In this document: piece after piece, positions 36,952 to 50,542 of the stretch | Layout: the number at the start of each line of letters is the position of its first letter | Position numbering within the stretch: the stretch's first letter is position 1 | Source: Daphnia carinata | Taxonomy: Eukaryota; Arthropoda; Branchiopoda; Diplostraca; Daphniidae | Direction: 5' to 3' | NCBI RefSeq assembly: GCF_022539665.2 | Contig: NC_081339.1 | Span: 6,004,017 to 6,068,016, forward strand | DNA length: 64,000 bases | Notes under the pieces: model-generated | Told to the model about the DNA's origin: nothing | Databases searched by the model: none | Seen by the model: only the letters and a program-made list of their open reading frames with translations | Program-made: the position numbers and the translations under genes

Positions 36952-37723
36952 TCATTTGCACAAAGTAAATGGGAATGGACTTGGCTTGCAGCCAGACAAA
37001 TAGAATGTCTTGGTACTCGTCGTTGTAGTCTTTGTTGTCGTTTTGGTATTTGTCTTCGTTTCCAGCACGGTCTCGGTAGGATTAGCAAGTCCAAGAGCAA
37101 TAAGGATATTATTGGCTAAGTCAGATAGCGCTACGAATCCAATGGGTTCGGGTGTCCTTTCCACAGCCGAACCATCATCGGTTCCACGTGTCAATAGGGA
37201 AGGTTGAATTGGATGAGATGCAGTCAGCCAACCGTCAGGTAACCAACCGCTGTTGTCTTTAGCATCCGTTTTGAATCCAGGTCCTACTGTCGGTTCCACC
37301 CTGCAATGCGAATTTTCAATTAATCGCTATGAAATCTTGATCTTTGTACGTACGTACTTGTAAGTGCTGGATGGATGGAAATATTGAGTCAACTGATCAT
37401 CGACGTCTTCGTCAAGCGCGATATAAGCTGGTACGTCAATCCAGTAGTTACGTCTTCGTCGACAATTCGTCACCAAAGATGAGACTGCCGTCGTTATTGA
37501 AGCGCATAAGGCATATGTCTCTATGTACGTAGTTTCTGTTTTGGTTGTTGTCGTTGTGGTCGTTCTCGTCACCTTTTTTTTCAGCAGAAAATTGAATTAG
37601 TTTTGCTCTTCATGGCACGTCTAATGATTGATTCGTATATACCGTAGGTCGCTGTCCATTGACATAAGCCAGCAATAACACAATGATGGAACAAACCGTA
37701 ATTGCTATACGATGATGCTTCAT
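36952..37723 (-). CDS. Secreted threonine-rich (mucin-like) protein
   Basis: Three exons, 37723-37643, 37572-37358 and 37300-36952, close as 214 residues. Exon 1 encodes a complete signal peptide (MKHHRIAITVCSIIVLLLAY, cleavage likely after VNG). Two Thr-rich blocks follow: TRTTTTTTTKTETT near residues 29-42, and NTKTTTKTTTTSTKT near the C-terminus, before a short YLSGCKPSPFPFTLCK tail. Between them are RRRRNYWIDVPAYIALDEDV and GWLPDGWLTASHPIQPS. No domain is recognised. The Thr runs are typical O-glycosylation platforms, and a core-1 O-glycan synthase gene lies 6 kb away. Function is unknown; cuticle, peritrophic matrix or mucus are guesses. Confidence 0.8.
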
Positions 37724-37892
37724 TACCGTTGCCTTTTGGTATGCGTTTTAGTAAGCCTTTTTCGATATCAATCTAATCTGTTGAGTGAAGCATCAAAACT
37801 GAATGGCACTGCGTCGTCTTCCCTGCGAGTAGTAAATACACACTGATCACTGGTAGCACGGCATCTGTTCGGCGACAGATTTTTATTCGCCA

Positions 37893-37900
37893 TTTATATA
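37893..37900 (-). promoter_or_regulatory. Possible TATA box of the Thr-rich protein gene
   Basis: Minus-strand TATATAAA lies about 170 nt upstream of the start codon, leaving room for a normal 5' leader. Confidence 0.4.
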
Positions 37901-40033
37901 GCCATGGTCGCTAAATGAAATGGGGAGGCTTTTAAAATGGACTACTTACATTGCGTTGGCTCATCCACAGGCTGAAAATGGTCTCTTGTTGAATTGGTCA
38001 CTGGCCATCCTAGCAGTTGACTGGCTGATGAATTTCATGTACAAGTTCAACGCCCCGCTTTTACCAAACAAGGAATTACGTCCATGTGTTATGTATGTAG
38101 CAGCCACGTCAATAAATATGGTTTTCATTAAAAGTTGCTTGATCATTCGGTTGCAAAACCAGAAATTCTAGGCTTTAGAAGGCGCCATTCTTTAATCCGG
38201 TTTTCCATTCTAACGGTCATGATCTCGGGAACAAGGTGCATGACGCAAGTATAACAAGGTGAATGATCTTGATTAACTTGATTTTTTTTTCTTTTAAGCA
38301 GATTTGGACCTTTTCGTTAAAATGCCGACAAATAATACTGAAGACAGTTGTCGTTTACTTAGTCGAGGTCAAGGACGTGCCGCCAATAAACAAGTCGCCA
38401 TTTTCATCACGTATTGTACCAAAGCCTCCGAAATCGAAATCTACGAAACAAAAAATTGCATGAAACGCTATTTACAGAGAAAAAAAACGTACAGCCATAC
38501 TCTTCTACTCTACTACTGTCAGAGTTTAAACATCCCATCAGACAAGTAAATGGTCTATGGATGCTACATTTTTAGACGTTTCGGATAGAAAAAAGAATAA
38601 ACTACATCTTTTACTTACTGGCTATACCATTTCTAGAAACTGAACTAGCTATACCCATGTTGCACAATTTGCTAAGAATGGTGCGAAAATCACGCGAAAA
38701 AGAAACTGCTCCCAGAGTAGAAGTCTTCACGAGTCCGACTGCTTTATCGCCTAAAACTGTTGACGATAACTTAAATAGATTGTAGTATATTCACAAAATA
38801 TATAATATTTATATTGTATATTCACCAAGGTATTGGCTGTACTTGGGTAAATCAATTTGGTCTACAGGGAAAATGGCCGAGTGTTTAACTGACTCGGCCG
38901 CCATTTTTGTTGATAACCCAAAGTGAACAGCTGCAATATGTTTGTTAGTATGAAACAAAAAATCTATAAATCATCCTATCCACAACCATCGTCATGACTT
39001 ACCTATAAAGGACCTTGTGCTGCAGCAGGTACTCATTGATAGATTACTTCGTTGGAGTATAGAATGTACCCGTTAACCTCATTCTCTTTCCTAAAACGAG
39101 ATACCAACAGTCAAACGTTTCCATATACAGTGGCGATGTTGCAGACGCCTTTCTCTGCTGCAGGCTCTACATGCTGCATCGTTTGCTTGATTACATTTTC
39201 CTCTTTCATTTCCATTGGACTGTGAAGTCCTGTCCATCTCTGCTACCCTTCCAATTTTATCGTTAAGACAGGTTTTCTTTCTCTGAGAAAAAAAAATTGT
39301 CAACTCAAATCTTTTCATCGTCTTTTACATACTTTAGCTTTAGAAGGTCATTTGTTTCTCGTTGAAAATGAAAGGAACGCCAGGGTTGGCAGGGTACAAG
39401 AAAAAGAACAATCTAAGAAGTGACTCTACCTCTCATTGCCCTTTTTTTTTGTTTCCTGACAAAAGAGGAACAAGTTCAGCGAGAAAAAAACAAACTAATA
39501 TGGAAGAAACCAGAAACTGGCAGCTACAGCGATTCATTTTAACATGACAAGCAAAAATTTCGGTTTGTTTTACTGTTTCCATGCGGCTTCTCCAGAGACT
39601 GTAAATCTTGATGCAATCCAGTTGAAACTTGCCAATCTGCTTCCCTCTGATTTCATTAAGAATGTTTGATTGGTTATCGACCTTTGATGAATATCTCGGA
39701 ACACCAAGTAATTATTCCCAAGGAAAACAATGGATGGAGGAGGAGCTTAACCTCCAGCAATAACTCGTGTCTATTGTGTTTTATTTTTCGTCCAATCAAC
39801 TAAGACGTTACATCGTAGTTTCGACCATAACATCCAGAGTTTTTGGCTGTAACTGTGGGCAACTAGCCGCTACGGTATTTGTTTGGATACAGCAGGAAGT
39901 TTGAAATAACGACACTCTTGTTTGTTTTTTTTCCGGCTAGCAATCAACGATTTAACTATTGTCGTCAGTTACGTGTGGTTGTCAGATAACGTAAAGAAAG
40001 TGCGAGTGCTTCCTGTAAACGTAGGAAATTACA
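37901..40033. other. Intergenic, about 2.1 kb without a recognised gene
   Basis: Short open frames exist at 37,920-38,171 and 38,304-38,549 (plus), but neither has a recognisable domain or a splice partner. Confidence 0.5.
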
Positions 40034-41301
40034 ATGAAATGCTACAGAAATAGAATTGAAAACGGACCTTTTCTTCATTATCGTAACAAACACGTTCCTC
40101 AATGGCGACTTCATTTGGCTGTTGGACTTCTTTGTGGTACATTGTTGGCCATTTGGAATGGTAAGTGTACTTTCTTTTCATTCTAAACTCCTTTTCTTTA
40201 ACAACTGTAATAATTTCTAGGGTTGGGATCGCTAAATGCCACAGTTGATTGGTCAATCCAGTTTGCCCATGAACCCATAGCTCGGCCTTTCAAAGTACCT
40301 GGCCCTGATTCTCTTTGTCCACCATTCAAGAGTGGTGATACAGAACGAATCAATTTCATCGAAAGCACCGGTCAGGAATGTTTAACACCACGGCAAGCTT
40401 GTGGTGTCGAGTCGGCAGCTCGTGCAAATAGCAAAATGGACATTAAAGTTTACCTCAATATAGCAAAAATTGGGCCTCCTGGATGGGACGATTTACTCAG
40501 ACGACCAGGGCGCGTCCGTTCGTGTTCTTTTAATCAAATGTTGGAGAATGAATTTAGCAACGTTGAGATGATAAGAGCAAATTTCACTACCATTCTGAAA
40601 AACAGCTCATTTCGTCCGCTAATCGACTCTGGCAATTTCCACACAAGTCATTGGTCTGTCGTGCAAGTCAGCGATGCCATACGTCTCATATTACTGCAAA
40701 CATATGGCGGCTATTATTTGGATTTTGACAACATTGTTTTCCGTTCACTTCATTGTTTGCGTAATGGATTCTCGTATTTGGAAGAGCATCCTAATATCGA
40801 AAATGGAATCATGGTATTTATTCACAAGAAAATAAATTTTTTTCAAAAATATTCAATAAATACTGTTATTTGAAACAGGTGATGGACAAAGATCATCCGT
40901 TCCTATCATTCCTCATTCGTTATCTGATGCAAACGTACAGCCCGAAGGCGCGTGTCAGTTTGGGACCACCTGCTTTTGGGAAAGCATTCAAACTGTTTTG
41001 TCAAATCAATGATCCTCTATTCAAATCTGGGCTGCATCAATGTCTCGGTAGTTCAAACCTGACTCTCTATCATCCTGACAGTTTCTTCCCTGTGAGACAT
41101 TACGAACTGGGACATTTCTATTCAACAAGATGGGAAGGATTAAACATACAGAAAATGGAACACGCATACCTCACTCACGTCTACCTCTCCAGCTGGGGAA
41201 GAAAAGTGCATCCTAATTCTTTGTATTCACGCTTAGCTAGACAATATTGTCCAACTGTTTGGCATTTGACAAAGGAATCCAACATTCCTCTGGGATTTTA
41301 A
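40034..41301 (+). CDS. A4GALT-type glycosyltransferase (GT32), paralog 1
   Basis: Three exons, 40034-40160, 40221-40813 and 40879-41301, close as 380 residues. A short cytoplasmic tail and one membrane anchor (about residues 26-42, HLAVGLLCGTLLAIW) give type II Golgi topology. The catalytic region has INFIESTGQECLTPRQACGV, ESAAR, then VSDAIRLILLQTYGGYYLDF-DNIVFRSL with the DxD metal site near residue 210, GPPAFGKAF and a C-terminal HVYLSSWGRK. The family includes lactosylceramide alpha-1,4-galactosyltransferase and alpha-1,4-N-acetylglucosaminyltransferase; arthropod members often use N-acetylgalactosamine donors on glycolipids. The donor sugar cannot be told from sequence. It is the most divergent of the three copies here. 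Confidence 0.9.
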
Positions 41302-41416
41302 TTATCTTTTTCTTTAGAAACAATGGTAGTGTCCAAGATCTCTCTTGCACCTATAGCTTTCATGTCTGTGACTGTGATGTATAGCGTAATTATAAAAAGG
41401 TTTATGTTTTATAGAA

Positions 41417-41422
41417 ATTTAT
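41417..41422 (-). terminator. Polyadenylation signal of GT32 paralog 2
   Basis: Minus-strand AATAAA lies about 46 nt past the stop codon of the gene at 41,468-42,719. Confidence 0.6.
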
Positions 41423-41467
41423 TGAAATATAAAGGGGGTACAACACTCAGAGAAATAATTTAATCGA

Positions 41468-42719
41468 TCAAAAATTAAAAACACGAGATTGACTGCTGAC
41501 TGTGTAAACGGAAGGGCAAAAGCGTTGGGCTAAGAATCCGTACAGACTGGAATGAGATACTTGCGCTCCATGTCCACTTCCGTAAACATGAACGAGATAA
41601 CTCGTTTGCAAATTGTCCAATTCTGAAAGAGGAAAGGTAGGTTCGTAAAAACGAATTCGATTTCGAAATGGAATTGGATAAAATGCTTCCGTATATAAAA
41701 CAGTTATGTTCCAATTGTTACGACAAATCCAAAGCTGACCGAAATCACAACCTTCGCAAATGCCAAATCCGCAAAATTCTCCAGCAGCTTTCAGCAATCC
41801 ATGAGGTCCAATACATTCTCGGCTCGAAGGGTCGTAAATCTGTGGTATGAGACGCATGTAATGATTGAGCAATTCGTGGCCTTTGTCGAAAATCAAAACT
41901 CCGTTTTCAATGCCAGCTTTGTATTCCGCAGAACGCACTTCTCCAGCAGTGTTCCGCAAACAGTTCAACGAGCGTAAGGTAATGACGTCCAGATCGAGAT
42001 AAATTCCACCAGATTTATGGAGCATAGCAATCCGCACAGCATCGCTCAGGTGTTGATACGCGAATTTGCTTTTTTCAAGTGCGCCACTTTGCAAAAGCGC
42101 CTCTAGCGGAGTTCCTATAAAATGTCGTGTCAAATCTTCACGAATAATTTTTACGTTGGGAAACTGTTTGGTGAGGATATCCATCATCTGGCAATGTGCA
42201 TTGAGGCCGTATCCCCCTTCCATTTCCGGACTTCCGGGTGCAGGATAGAGAGCCATGTGTACGTAAATATTCATGTCTGGATTGGTGCGAGCAGCTGATT
42301 CGATGGCGCAAGCTTGCCGTGGTCGAAGACATTTCTCTCCTGAACTTTCAATAAAAAAGATTCGTTTTTCAGCACCTAGAGATTCCGATTCGCAGAGTTC
42401 ACCAATCAATTGCGGTTGAAATGTCGGTGCTTTAACATTTCCGCGATACACGATAGCTGTTGGCTTAGCTGTAATTGAAATAAAATGAGTTTACTTTAAG
42501 AGTTAATTGAAAATGTCATGAAAACTCACAAATGCTGATGATGAATCCGGTGAAAAGAAAACTAAAGTATAACGAAAATAGGAGAATGGACGAGCGTCGA
42601 ATATAGGATGTCAAGTGTGGAATAATTGGAATGCGTCTTAAAGACTCCCAAATTTTTAACCATAAAAATCTTCGATGCGATGCTGACATGGCGAAAATTG
42701 TTTGTTTGACACGAAACAT
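41468..42719 (-). CDS. A4GALT-type glycosyltransferase (GT32), paralog 2
   Basis: Two exons, 42719-42530 and 42468-41468, close as 396 residues. Exon 1 carries a basic tail and a membrane anchor (about residues 44-62, ILLFSLYFSFLFTGFIISI). Catalytic landmarks are RIFFIESSGEKCLRPRQACA, ESAARTNPDM, HLSDAVRIAMLHKSGG, IYLDLDVITLRSL (DxD near residue 223), IENGVLIFDKGH, ECIGPHGL and HVYGSGHGAQV. Compared with paralog 1 it lacks the second intron in the catalytic part. It is closer to paralog 3 (shared LRPRQACAIESAARTNPDM) although it lies on the opposite strand. It is convergent with paralog 1, about 170 bp away. Confidence 0.92.
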
Positions 42720-43350
42720 GTTGGCTTTACAAATTCTTCCAAACTTCAGTTTTCAGAGAGTTGGCTGTCGCTTGACTGTTCTTCTTCTTGAAAATGATAA
42801 ACTAAACTAGTTTCACTCTCGAAAAACCATCCAGTGGCCTAAAGCAAGTAAAAAAAAAGAGAATAAAAAAGAAGAAAAGAAAATAAATGAATAAGAACCA
42901 ACGTCCAGCAGATGAGAAAGTCGTGCCATGTCGAGCACATATCATTAGAAATTCCTGACAATCAGATCGTTTCATCTAACGACAAACAACGACTGGTTTT
43001 GTTTGGTGGCCAACGTCTTTGCATGCCCTTCTACGGCCGTCAAGGATTTTTCTATTCAATTGTGGCAACACACAAACCGGAATGACTGTTTCCAACCGGC
43101 TTTTGTCGTAAGGTACCTGCACACATGCAACTGAGCATCGGTCAACGTTCTCGCTATGTCGTGTGCCCTAGAAGGCGGGACTCACACAAAAATGAAAAAA
43201 GAACAAAATACATTTTTAATTAAAAAGCTTTAGTTGAACAGTTGTCCGAAGCTTACCAAGTGTTCGGCACAGTGGTCCTACCATTATAAATTGTTATCAT
43301 AGGCTGGTTTGTAACAACCTATTCGAAAGTTTATATAGGTTGTGGATGAA
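42720..43350. promoter_or_regulatory. Divergent promoter region between GT32 paralog 2 and C1GALT1
   Basis: This 0.6-kb gap separates two divergently transcribed Golgi glycosyltransferases, so it must hold both 5' regions. No TATA box is obvious. A shared bidirectional promoter is inference. Confidence 0.4.
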
Positions 43351-44938
<1,588 letters not shown>

Positions 44939-45368
44939 TCGGCTTGTTACTAATCGACATCACGTTTTGCTTTATATGACTGTACAGACCAGTAACAATT
45001 GAAGTGAATAAACTCTTGAAATTCTATATGTTGTCTGACGCAAGAAGCGTCCATAAAATTAAAATTTTGAAAATGAAAAGAAAAATTATTTTACTATTTT
45101 TTGAGCAGCACACAATCTGAAATTAACTAGATTTCACATGTCAACTGTTAGATGGCTCTGAAAATTGAAATTTCTTTTTGAAAAACGAGTTCTTTGCTTA
45201 CGAAAAATGTCTCCCAGAGGCGGGGCAATTGAGGTAGAGCAACATTTTATTCACGTCTTTTTCATTCTATACTTCACCGAAAAGACAAAGGTACAATATT
45301 CCTTGTGTCTTCCACAGTCAGTTTTTTTATTCGCTTGTAGCCATTCTGTTTTTTGAGACCAAAGAACA
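44939..45368. other. Intergenic between C1GALT1 and GT32 paralog 3
   Basis: Holds the polyadenylation signal above and the promoter side of the next gene; no coding content seen. Confidence 0.5.
45007..45012 (+). terminator. Polyadenylation signal of C1GALT1
   Basis: AATAAA lies about 70 nt after the stop codon. Confidence 0.6.
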
Positions 45369-46490
45369 ATGCGTCGGCCATCTTTTAGGCGATTTGTTTT
45401 GCTGTCCCTATCAGTCTCAGTTGGCGTCTTTTTATTCTTAAATTCAACATATCAACAACCCATCAGCCCAAAGTTGGGTGAGTAAAATGAATCATGTTTT
45501 TTAATAATTTTAATGCTATAAATATTTCAATTCGACCCGACAGAGGCATTTGCACCGGGTAAAATTGGTGAAATGTGCGAATCGGATGGCGGTGGGCAGA
45601 AACGAATTATGTTCATCGAAACATCAGGTGAAAAATGTCTTCGACCCCGACAAGCCTGTGCCATTGAATCAGCAGCTCGAACTAATCCAGACATGACAGT
45701 CTATGTTTACATGGCGAAGGAAAGACCACCTGGACGGCCTGAAATGGATCGAGGCGAAGGTCTTGAACGTCATTGTGAAACTATGGAAATACTTGAATCT
45801 TTCACCAATGTATACATCATTAGAGACAATCTACCCAAACATCTTGTAGACACTCCACTAGAATCTCTCTATTTTAACGGCAACATGAAAAATAGCCAAT
45901 ACGCGTTACAGCACATTAGTGACGCTTTACGGGTTGCATTGCTCTACAAACATGGCGGCATTTATCTCGATTTGGATGTGGTTGTACTTCGATCGCTGCG
46001 ATGTCTCAGGAACACGGCCGGACATACTTTTATTTTAGGACAATCTTCGATCGAGAATGGATTCATGGCATTCGATCGTGGACACAAACTGCTGAAATTC
46101 TTCATGCGTTGGATGCAGCGATCATATAAACCGAACGAGAGGTCCGTCATTGGACCGAATGGATTCAGTAAAGCTTTTCAGATGCTGTGTAATTATCCGT
46201 CGACAGTGATTAGCGATTCAACCTTTGATTTCAAGTGTCATGACAATGTCAACGTTAGACTACACAACAAAACTGCCTTTCATCCCATCACTTATTTTGA
46301 ACAAAATCGTTTCTATGCTGAAAATTTCGACGAAAATGAGTTGGATACGTTTAATCAAAGTTATTCGGTTCACGTTTACGGTTCAGGGCACGGGGCTCAT
46401 GTGCCTGAAACGAGTCTTTTCGCTTTTATGGCTAACCAGTTTTGTCCCTCCACCTACGACTTGCACTTGCAAGGTGTTTATGATTTTTAA
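45369..46490 (+). CDS. A4GALT-type glycosyltransferase (GT32), paralog 3
   Basis: Two exons, 45369-45477 and 45544-46490, close as 351 residues. Residues 1-36 give a basic tail and anchor (VLLSLSVSVGVFLFLN). The catalytic region has RIMFIETSGEKCLRPRQACA, HISDALRVALLYKHGG, IYLDLDVVVLRSL (DxD near residue 177), IENGFMAFDRGHKLL, VIGPNGFSKAF and HVYGSGHGAHV. The two-exon layout and the sequence place it with paralog 2. Its stem is about 45 residues shorter than in paralog 2. Acceptor and donor are not predictable from sequence. Confidence 0.93.
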
Positions 46491-46588
46491 ACCTGCTTTT
46501 TTCATTGTTTTCTTTTTTTTAATAAGTGGAACTTGTCTTTTGTTCATAAACGTTTACCATGTGAAATATTTATTTAAATATGGCTGTA

Positions 46589-46594
46589 AATAAA
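46589..46594 (+). terminator. Polyadenylation signal of GT32 paralog 3
   Basis: AATAAA about 100 nt downstream of the stop codon, within GGCTGTAAATAAATATAC. Confidence 0.55.
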
Positions 46595-47131
46595 TATACT
46601 TTTGACAAAAGATTATTCAAATTTTATTCCATTGGGATAGGAATCGAAATCGCATGGGGAATCAACTACTAAACATGTCAAAATTTAAATATTCATAAGT
46701 TGTTTTTGCTAAAAAGGCGGGAAGGGTGAATACCCCACCACCCACTCTAGAAAACTGGAAAGGGCCAAAATTTACATATTGATCGTTTGTTTTCGTGAAA
46801 TAGGCGGGAAATATGGATCCAAATAAATTCTACATTTCAACATATAACTACATATTCTTTAATTAAATTGTATCACAGCAAGAATTGATTCATTCTTGAT
46901 TTTTATACACATTCATCCCATTTCATTAAAATAACAAAATCTGAGAGAAAAAACCGGATTCCATCTTCAAACCCAAACAAAAGAACAAGTACAAAACCTG
47001 TTTGCAGATTTGGCTCTTTCAGTTTGCAACAACGTTTCGGTTTGGCTATTATACTAGTCAGCAGTTGAACGACGGACACGACAGACGAATATCTGTGTCC
47101 ATGTATTTTTGCAGTGTACTCTGAAAAAAGA
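46595..47131. other. Intergenic before the sulfotransferase gene
   Basis: No coding content recognised. An open frame at 46,903-47,181 on the minus strand overlaps the first sulfotransferase exon and lacks any domain, so it is not called. Confidence 0.5.
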
Positions 47132-48199
47132 ATGAAAATGAGATCAGTGAGAAAGGTCACCATCACCCTCTTTTTTCTCACATTCGTAATTTTTCACTTA
47201 GTGTTAATCAAACCACACTTGTTAGATAATAACTTCATTCAAGGTAAACTGAAATTATAACTATTTTGCACTTGATTCCATGAATACTAACTGCCATACC
47301 TCTATGCAGAACAAGAATTGCCTTGCAGTTCGACAGAATCGATGCCAATTAAACGAATCATGATCGTTACAACGTGGAGATCCGGTTCAACGTTTGTAGG
47401 CGACATCATCAAAAGCGCACCTGGCGTGTTTTATTCATTCGAACCTTTATTGTATTTGGACCATCATCCAGGATCAAAAACAGCACTTCTTCAATCCATT
47501 TTCCAATGCCAATTTTCTGCTGATTTCCTGCGTAGCGTCAATGGACTCACTGGCCTTCCTAATGACATGCAAAGGAATAGAAGAATTTGGGATGAATGTC
47601 ATTATAATCGCTCATTGTGTCATGATCCACAATTTGTTGGCAGTTTATGCTCCTATTCCCCAGTCAATCTCATTAAAACGGTTCGATTAAGAGTCAAGGA
47701 ACTTACGACGCTGATGGAAAATGATCCTTCATCAAAAGACTGGAAAATTATTCACTTAGTACGTGATCCTCGGGGAACAATGTCTTCCAGGGACGGATTA
47801 AAGTGGTGCAAAGTCAATCCGGCTTGCAATGATGTCAATCGCCTCTGCACCGAGTTGGTAGAAGATTTGGAGTTGATTAAAGAACTTGCAACTCAATTAC
47901 CAAATCGCCATTATTTGGTGAAATTTGAAGATTTGGCCACCAATGTCGAGACAGGGACAGAGAAATTGTTTAAATTCTTGGGAATGCCTGTCCTTAAACC
48001 GACCAAAGCCTTTTTGGACAGTCACACGAAATCCAATGATCAAAAATTGAAAGAAGATTTCCTGAATTTTGACCATTCGACATTTCGAAAATCTGACGCT
48101 GTCGCTTATGGCTGGAAGAAAAAAATGGACGTCAAACTTATCGCCAACATTACCTCTATCTGTGCATCCGCATTGGACGCTCTCGATAACATCAAATAA
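47132..48199 (+). CDS. Golgi carbohydrate sulfotransferase
   Basis: Two exons, 47132-47243 and 47310-48199, close as 333 residues. A basic N-terminus and anchor (VTITLFFLTFVIFHLVLI) give type II topology. The 5'-phosphosulfate loop is TTWRSGSTFVGDI near residue 57, and the 3'-phosphate motif is IIHLVRDPRGTMSSR near residue 183. YSFEPL and YLVKFEDLATN are typical of Gal/GlcNAc/GalNAc 6-O-sulfotransferases (the CHST1-7 group), which transfer sulfate from PAPS to glycan hydroxyls. The exact acceptor is unknown. At 333 residues it is on the short side for the group, mainly because of a short stem. Confidence 0.92.
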
Positions 48200-50537
48200 A
48201 TTATATATCACGATCACCTCAGTTTACTTCTAATTCTTCCAAATACATGATTTTTACTTGCAAATTTCTTATTGGAATATTCATAAATTCCTGCATTCAT
48301 GTGATGGATGCATATAAAAACAACCATTACAACCTGGAAGGGCAAGACAACTGGCAATACCTGTCACAAATTTCAAAGCATTGAAAAAGAATTCATAAAT
48401 TCTGTGTGTTAAGTAAAATAAAACCTGTTGATGAAAAAGGGCAACGACCAGAAAAGCATTAACCAGTTCCTAGTTGGGGATGCAAAAGACTTGCAAGAGG
48501 TGGTTGACCAAATACAGTCTGGCAGTAACCGCTGCACGAATGACGTGCATTTCGACATGTGCCAACATTCAGTTTCATTCGGGCCAAGTATGAAACACGA
48601 TGTAAAGGTTGGGTACGAAAGGTCTTTCACCCATTGCAGGATCTGAACTTTGCCTTTTGACTTCTTTGACACATGGAAATCGTTTCCATTTTCCTTTCCA
48701 AAAAGCCAAGGTTAATAGTTACGTTGATATAGTAGTTAGACATACCGTTATTACTTAAAACTTTGTGCTTTACTGCCAATCTATTCTATTAGAGAGATTT
48801 ATTCACGTGTGGCTCGGACAGTTAATGAGATAAAAACTGCCCGTTCTCCATTCTTTGCAACAATGTTGCCATATACCAATTAATTTCATGCAATGGCAGC
48901 AACTATTTCCAAGACACAATTGGAAATTGCTTTATCCTAGTGGTTATTAAAAAAAAGATGAAATACTTTCTTATCAAATTTATCTTTTTTTGTTCAATAA
49001 ATATTTGGTTCAATTGCAACAAAGAAGAGGTGATTGACTTTCGTCTGCACTTCCGATGTCCAAGTCAGTGTCACGTGTGTGATTAGTAGTTTTTGGCGAT
49101 GTTTCTTTAACATAACCAGCTTTTTTTGGTGTGGCGATACGTATTTGACCAAGTACGTAATAACTTTAAGACAACCATAGATGGGAGTGTAGAAGGATCA
49201 TGTCGTTGGCCTGGACGTATGCGGAATAAAACCAGTTGTGAAACAAGGACTGGTTTTCCCTTTCAATGCAAAAGATCAACGTCTTTATCGGCTTTTTCCT
49301 CTCTTGCCCTTGAAAATATATACTCAGGAGAAGCAAACGGAGAACAACTGGTAAAACAAAACATGGAGAATTTTCTATTTGCTTGGCTTCAAAATAGATT
49401 ATTGACTGTGTCCTTTTTTAGCTCTCTGCCAAGGACACCCCTGGACAATGATCTCCGTTTTCAGCTAGCCAGTCATCATGACTTTAAAAAATAATTGGTG
49501 ATTCCAAGCCCAAAAGAATTTGATGCAACATATAAGAATAACAATTCTATTTTTAGCACAATGAAATGATATTGACTAGGTGTTCAAAGCAAATTTTATC
49601 CTAGTTCAAGGATTCAGGATCACGTCGTGTAATGCGATAACAGACAGTGCTCACCTCGCCACGGAATTCGTGCTTGAATCTGTAAGTACGGGAGTATTTC
49701 AATAGTCTTAAACTATTTTATTTTGTACGTGCATTTAGGTTTCCATGGTTTCAATCCAAACAATTTGGGGGTCATGAGCTCATTAAAATCTTAACTTTAT
49801 TCGGTGTGCGGCGATACCTTCACGTACTTGCGTCCAATGCAATCGCGACAGTACATTTTTTCTTTAAAAAAAACTCACCGCCAATGAAGCAAGAATTTCG
49901 AGTAATTGAAATGTCTTGTGCTAGAAATTCTGTCTTAAAAATCATGAATGCAACAGGATAAATCTCCAGCTATTACATTATGTTTATTATTTTTAGGCAA
50001 TGAGAACGGCTGTGGCATTACGTGGTTATAACTGAAACTTGTGCTGATTTAATGAACAAGGAGTTTCTCTCGAAATTCAAGGACAGGTGATGAAATCAAG
50101 ATACGGTCAAAGAAAAACATCTAATCACACAGCATTTTATGTATGGTATGTATTTTACGTCACACAAACTAACCTGTTTGACAACATACATTACGTTAAA
50201 GGAAGTGGCTTGCTCGTGCAGTGACACTGTTGACATTGAAACAAGGTCCGATTGTTTTACAGTGCATTTTTGGAACCAACTTTCGGTTGATTCCGTCAAC
50301 TACTCATATCAGGAATTTTTTGTGTGAAGAAAAAAACAGCAAAGCCAAGGTAACATAGTTTGTATGTTTTCTGGCTTTATTATACAAATCGTTTGAATGA
50401 CACTTTTTTTTAGAGTGAAGCTTTAGAGCAATATGGTAATATAAAAAAAACAAAAAAAAACGTTGGATTGTATTATCTGCATTGACGGAAAAAAGGTAAT
50501 CAAAAGAATTAAAACTAATATTCATAAATAAATAACT
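48200..50537. other. Intergenic, about 2.3 kb without a recognised gene
   Basis: Open frames at 48,428-48,646, 49,126-49,494 and 50,139-50,327 have no domain, signal peptide or splice-consistent neighbours. Confidence 0.5.
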
Positions 50538-50542
50538 TTATT
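50537..50542 (-). terminator. AATAAA overlapping the stop codon of the GT31 gene
   Basis: The final codons read CAA-TAA-AG, so the TAA stop is inside a minus-strand AATAAA. Whether this hexamer or a weaker one downstream is used cannot be told. Confidence 0.4.

Noticed and set aside
48428-48646. 72-codon frame downstream of the sulfotransferase gene
   Set aside because: Low complexity, no domain, and a similarly long frame on the opposite strand over the same bases.
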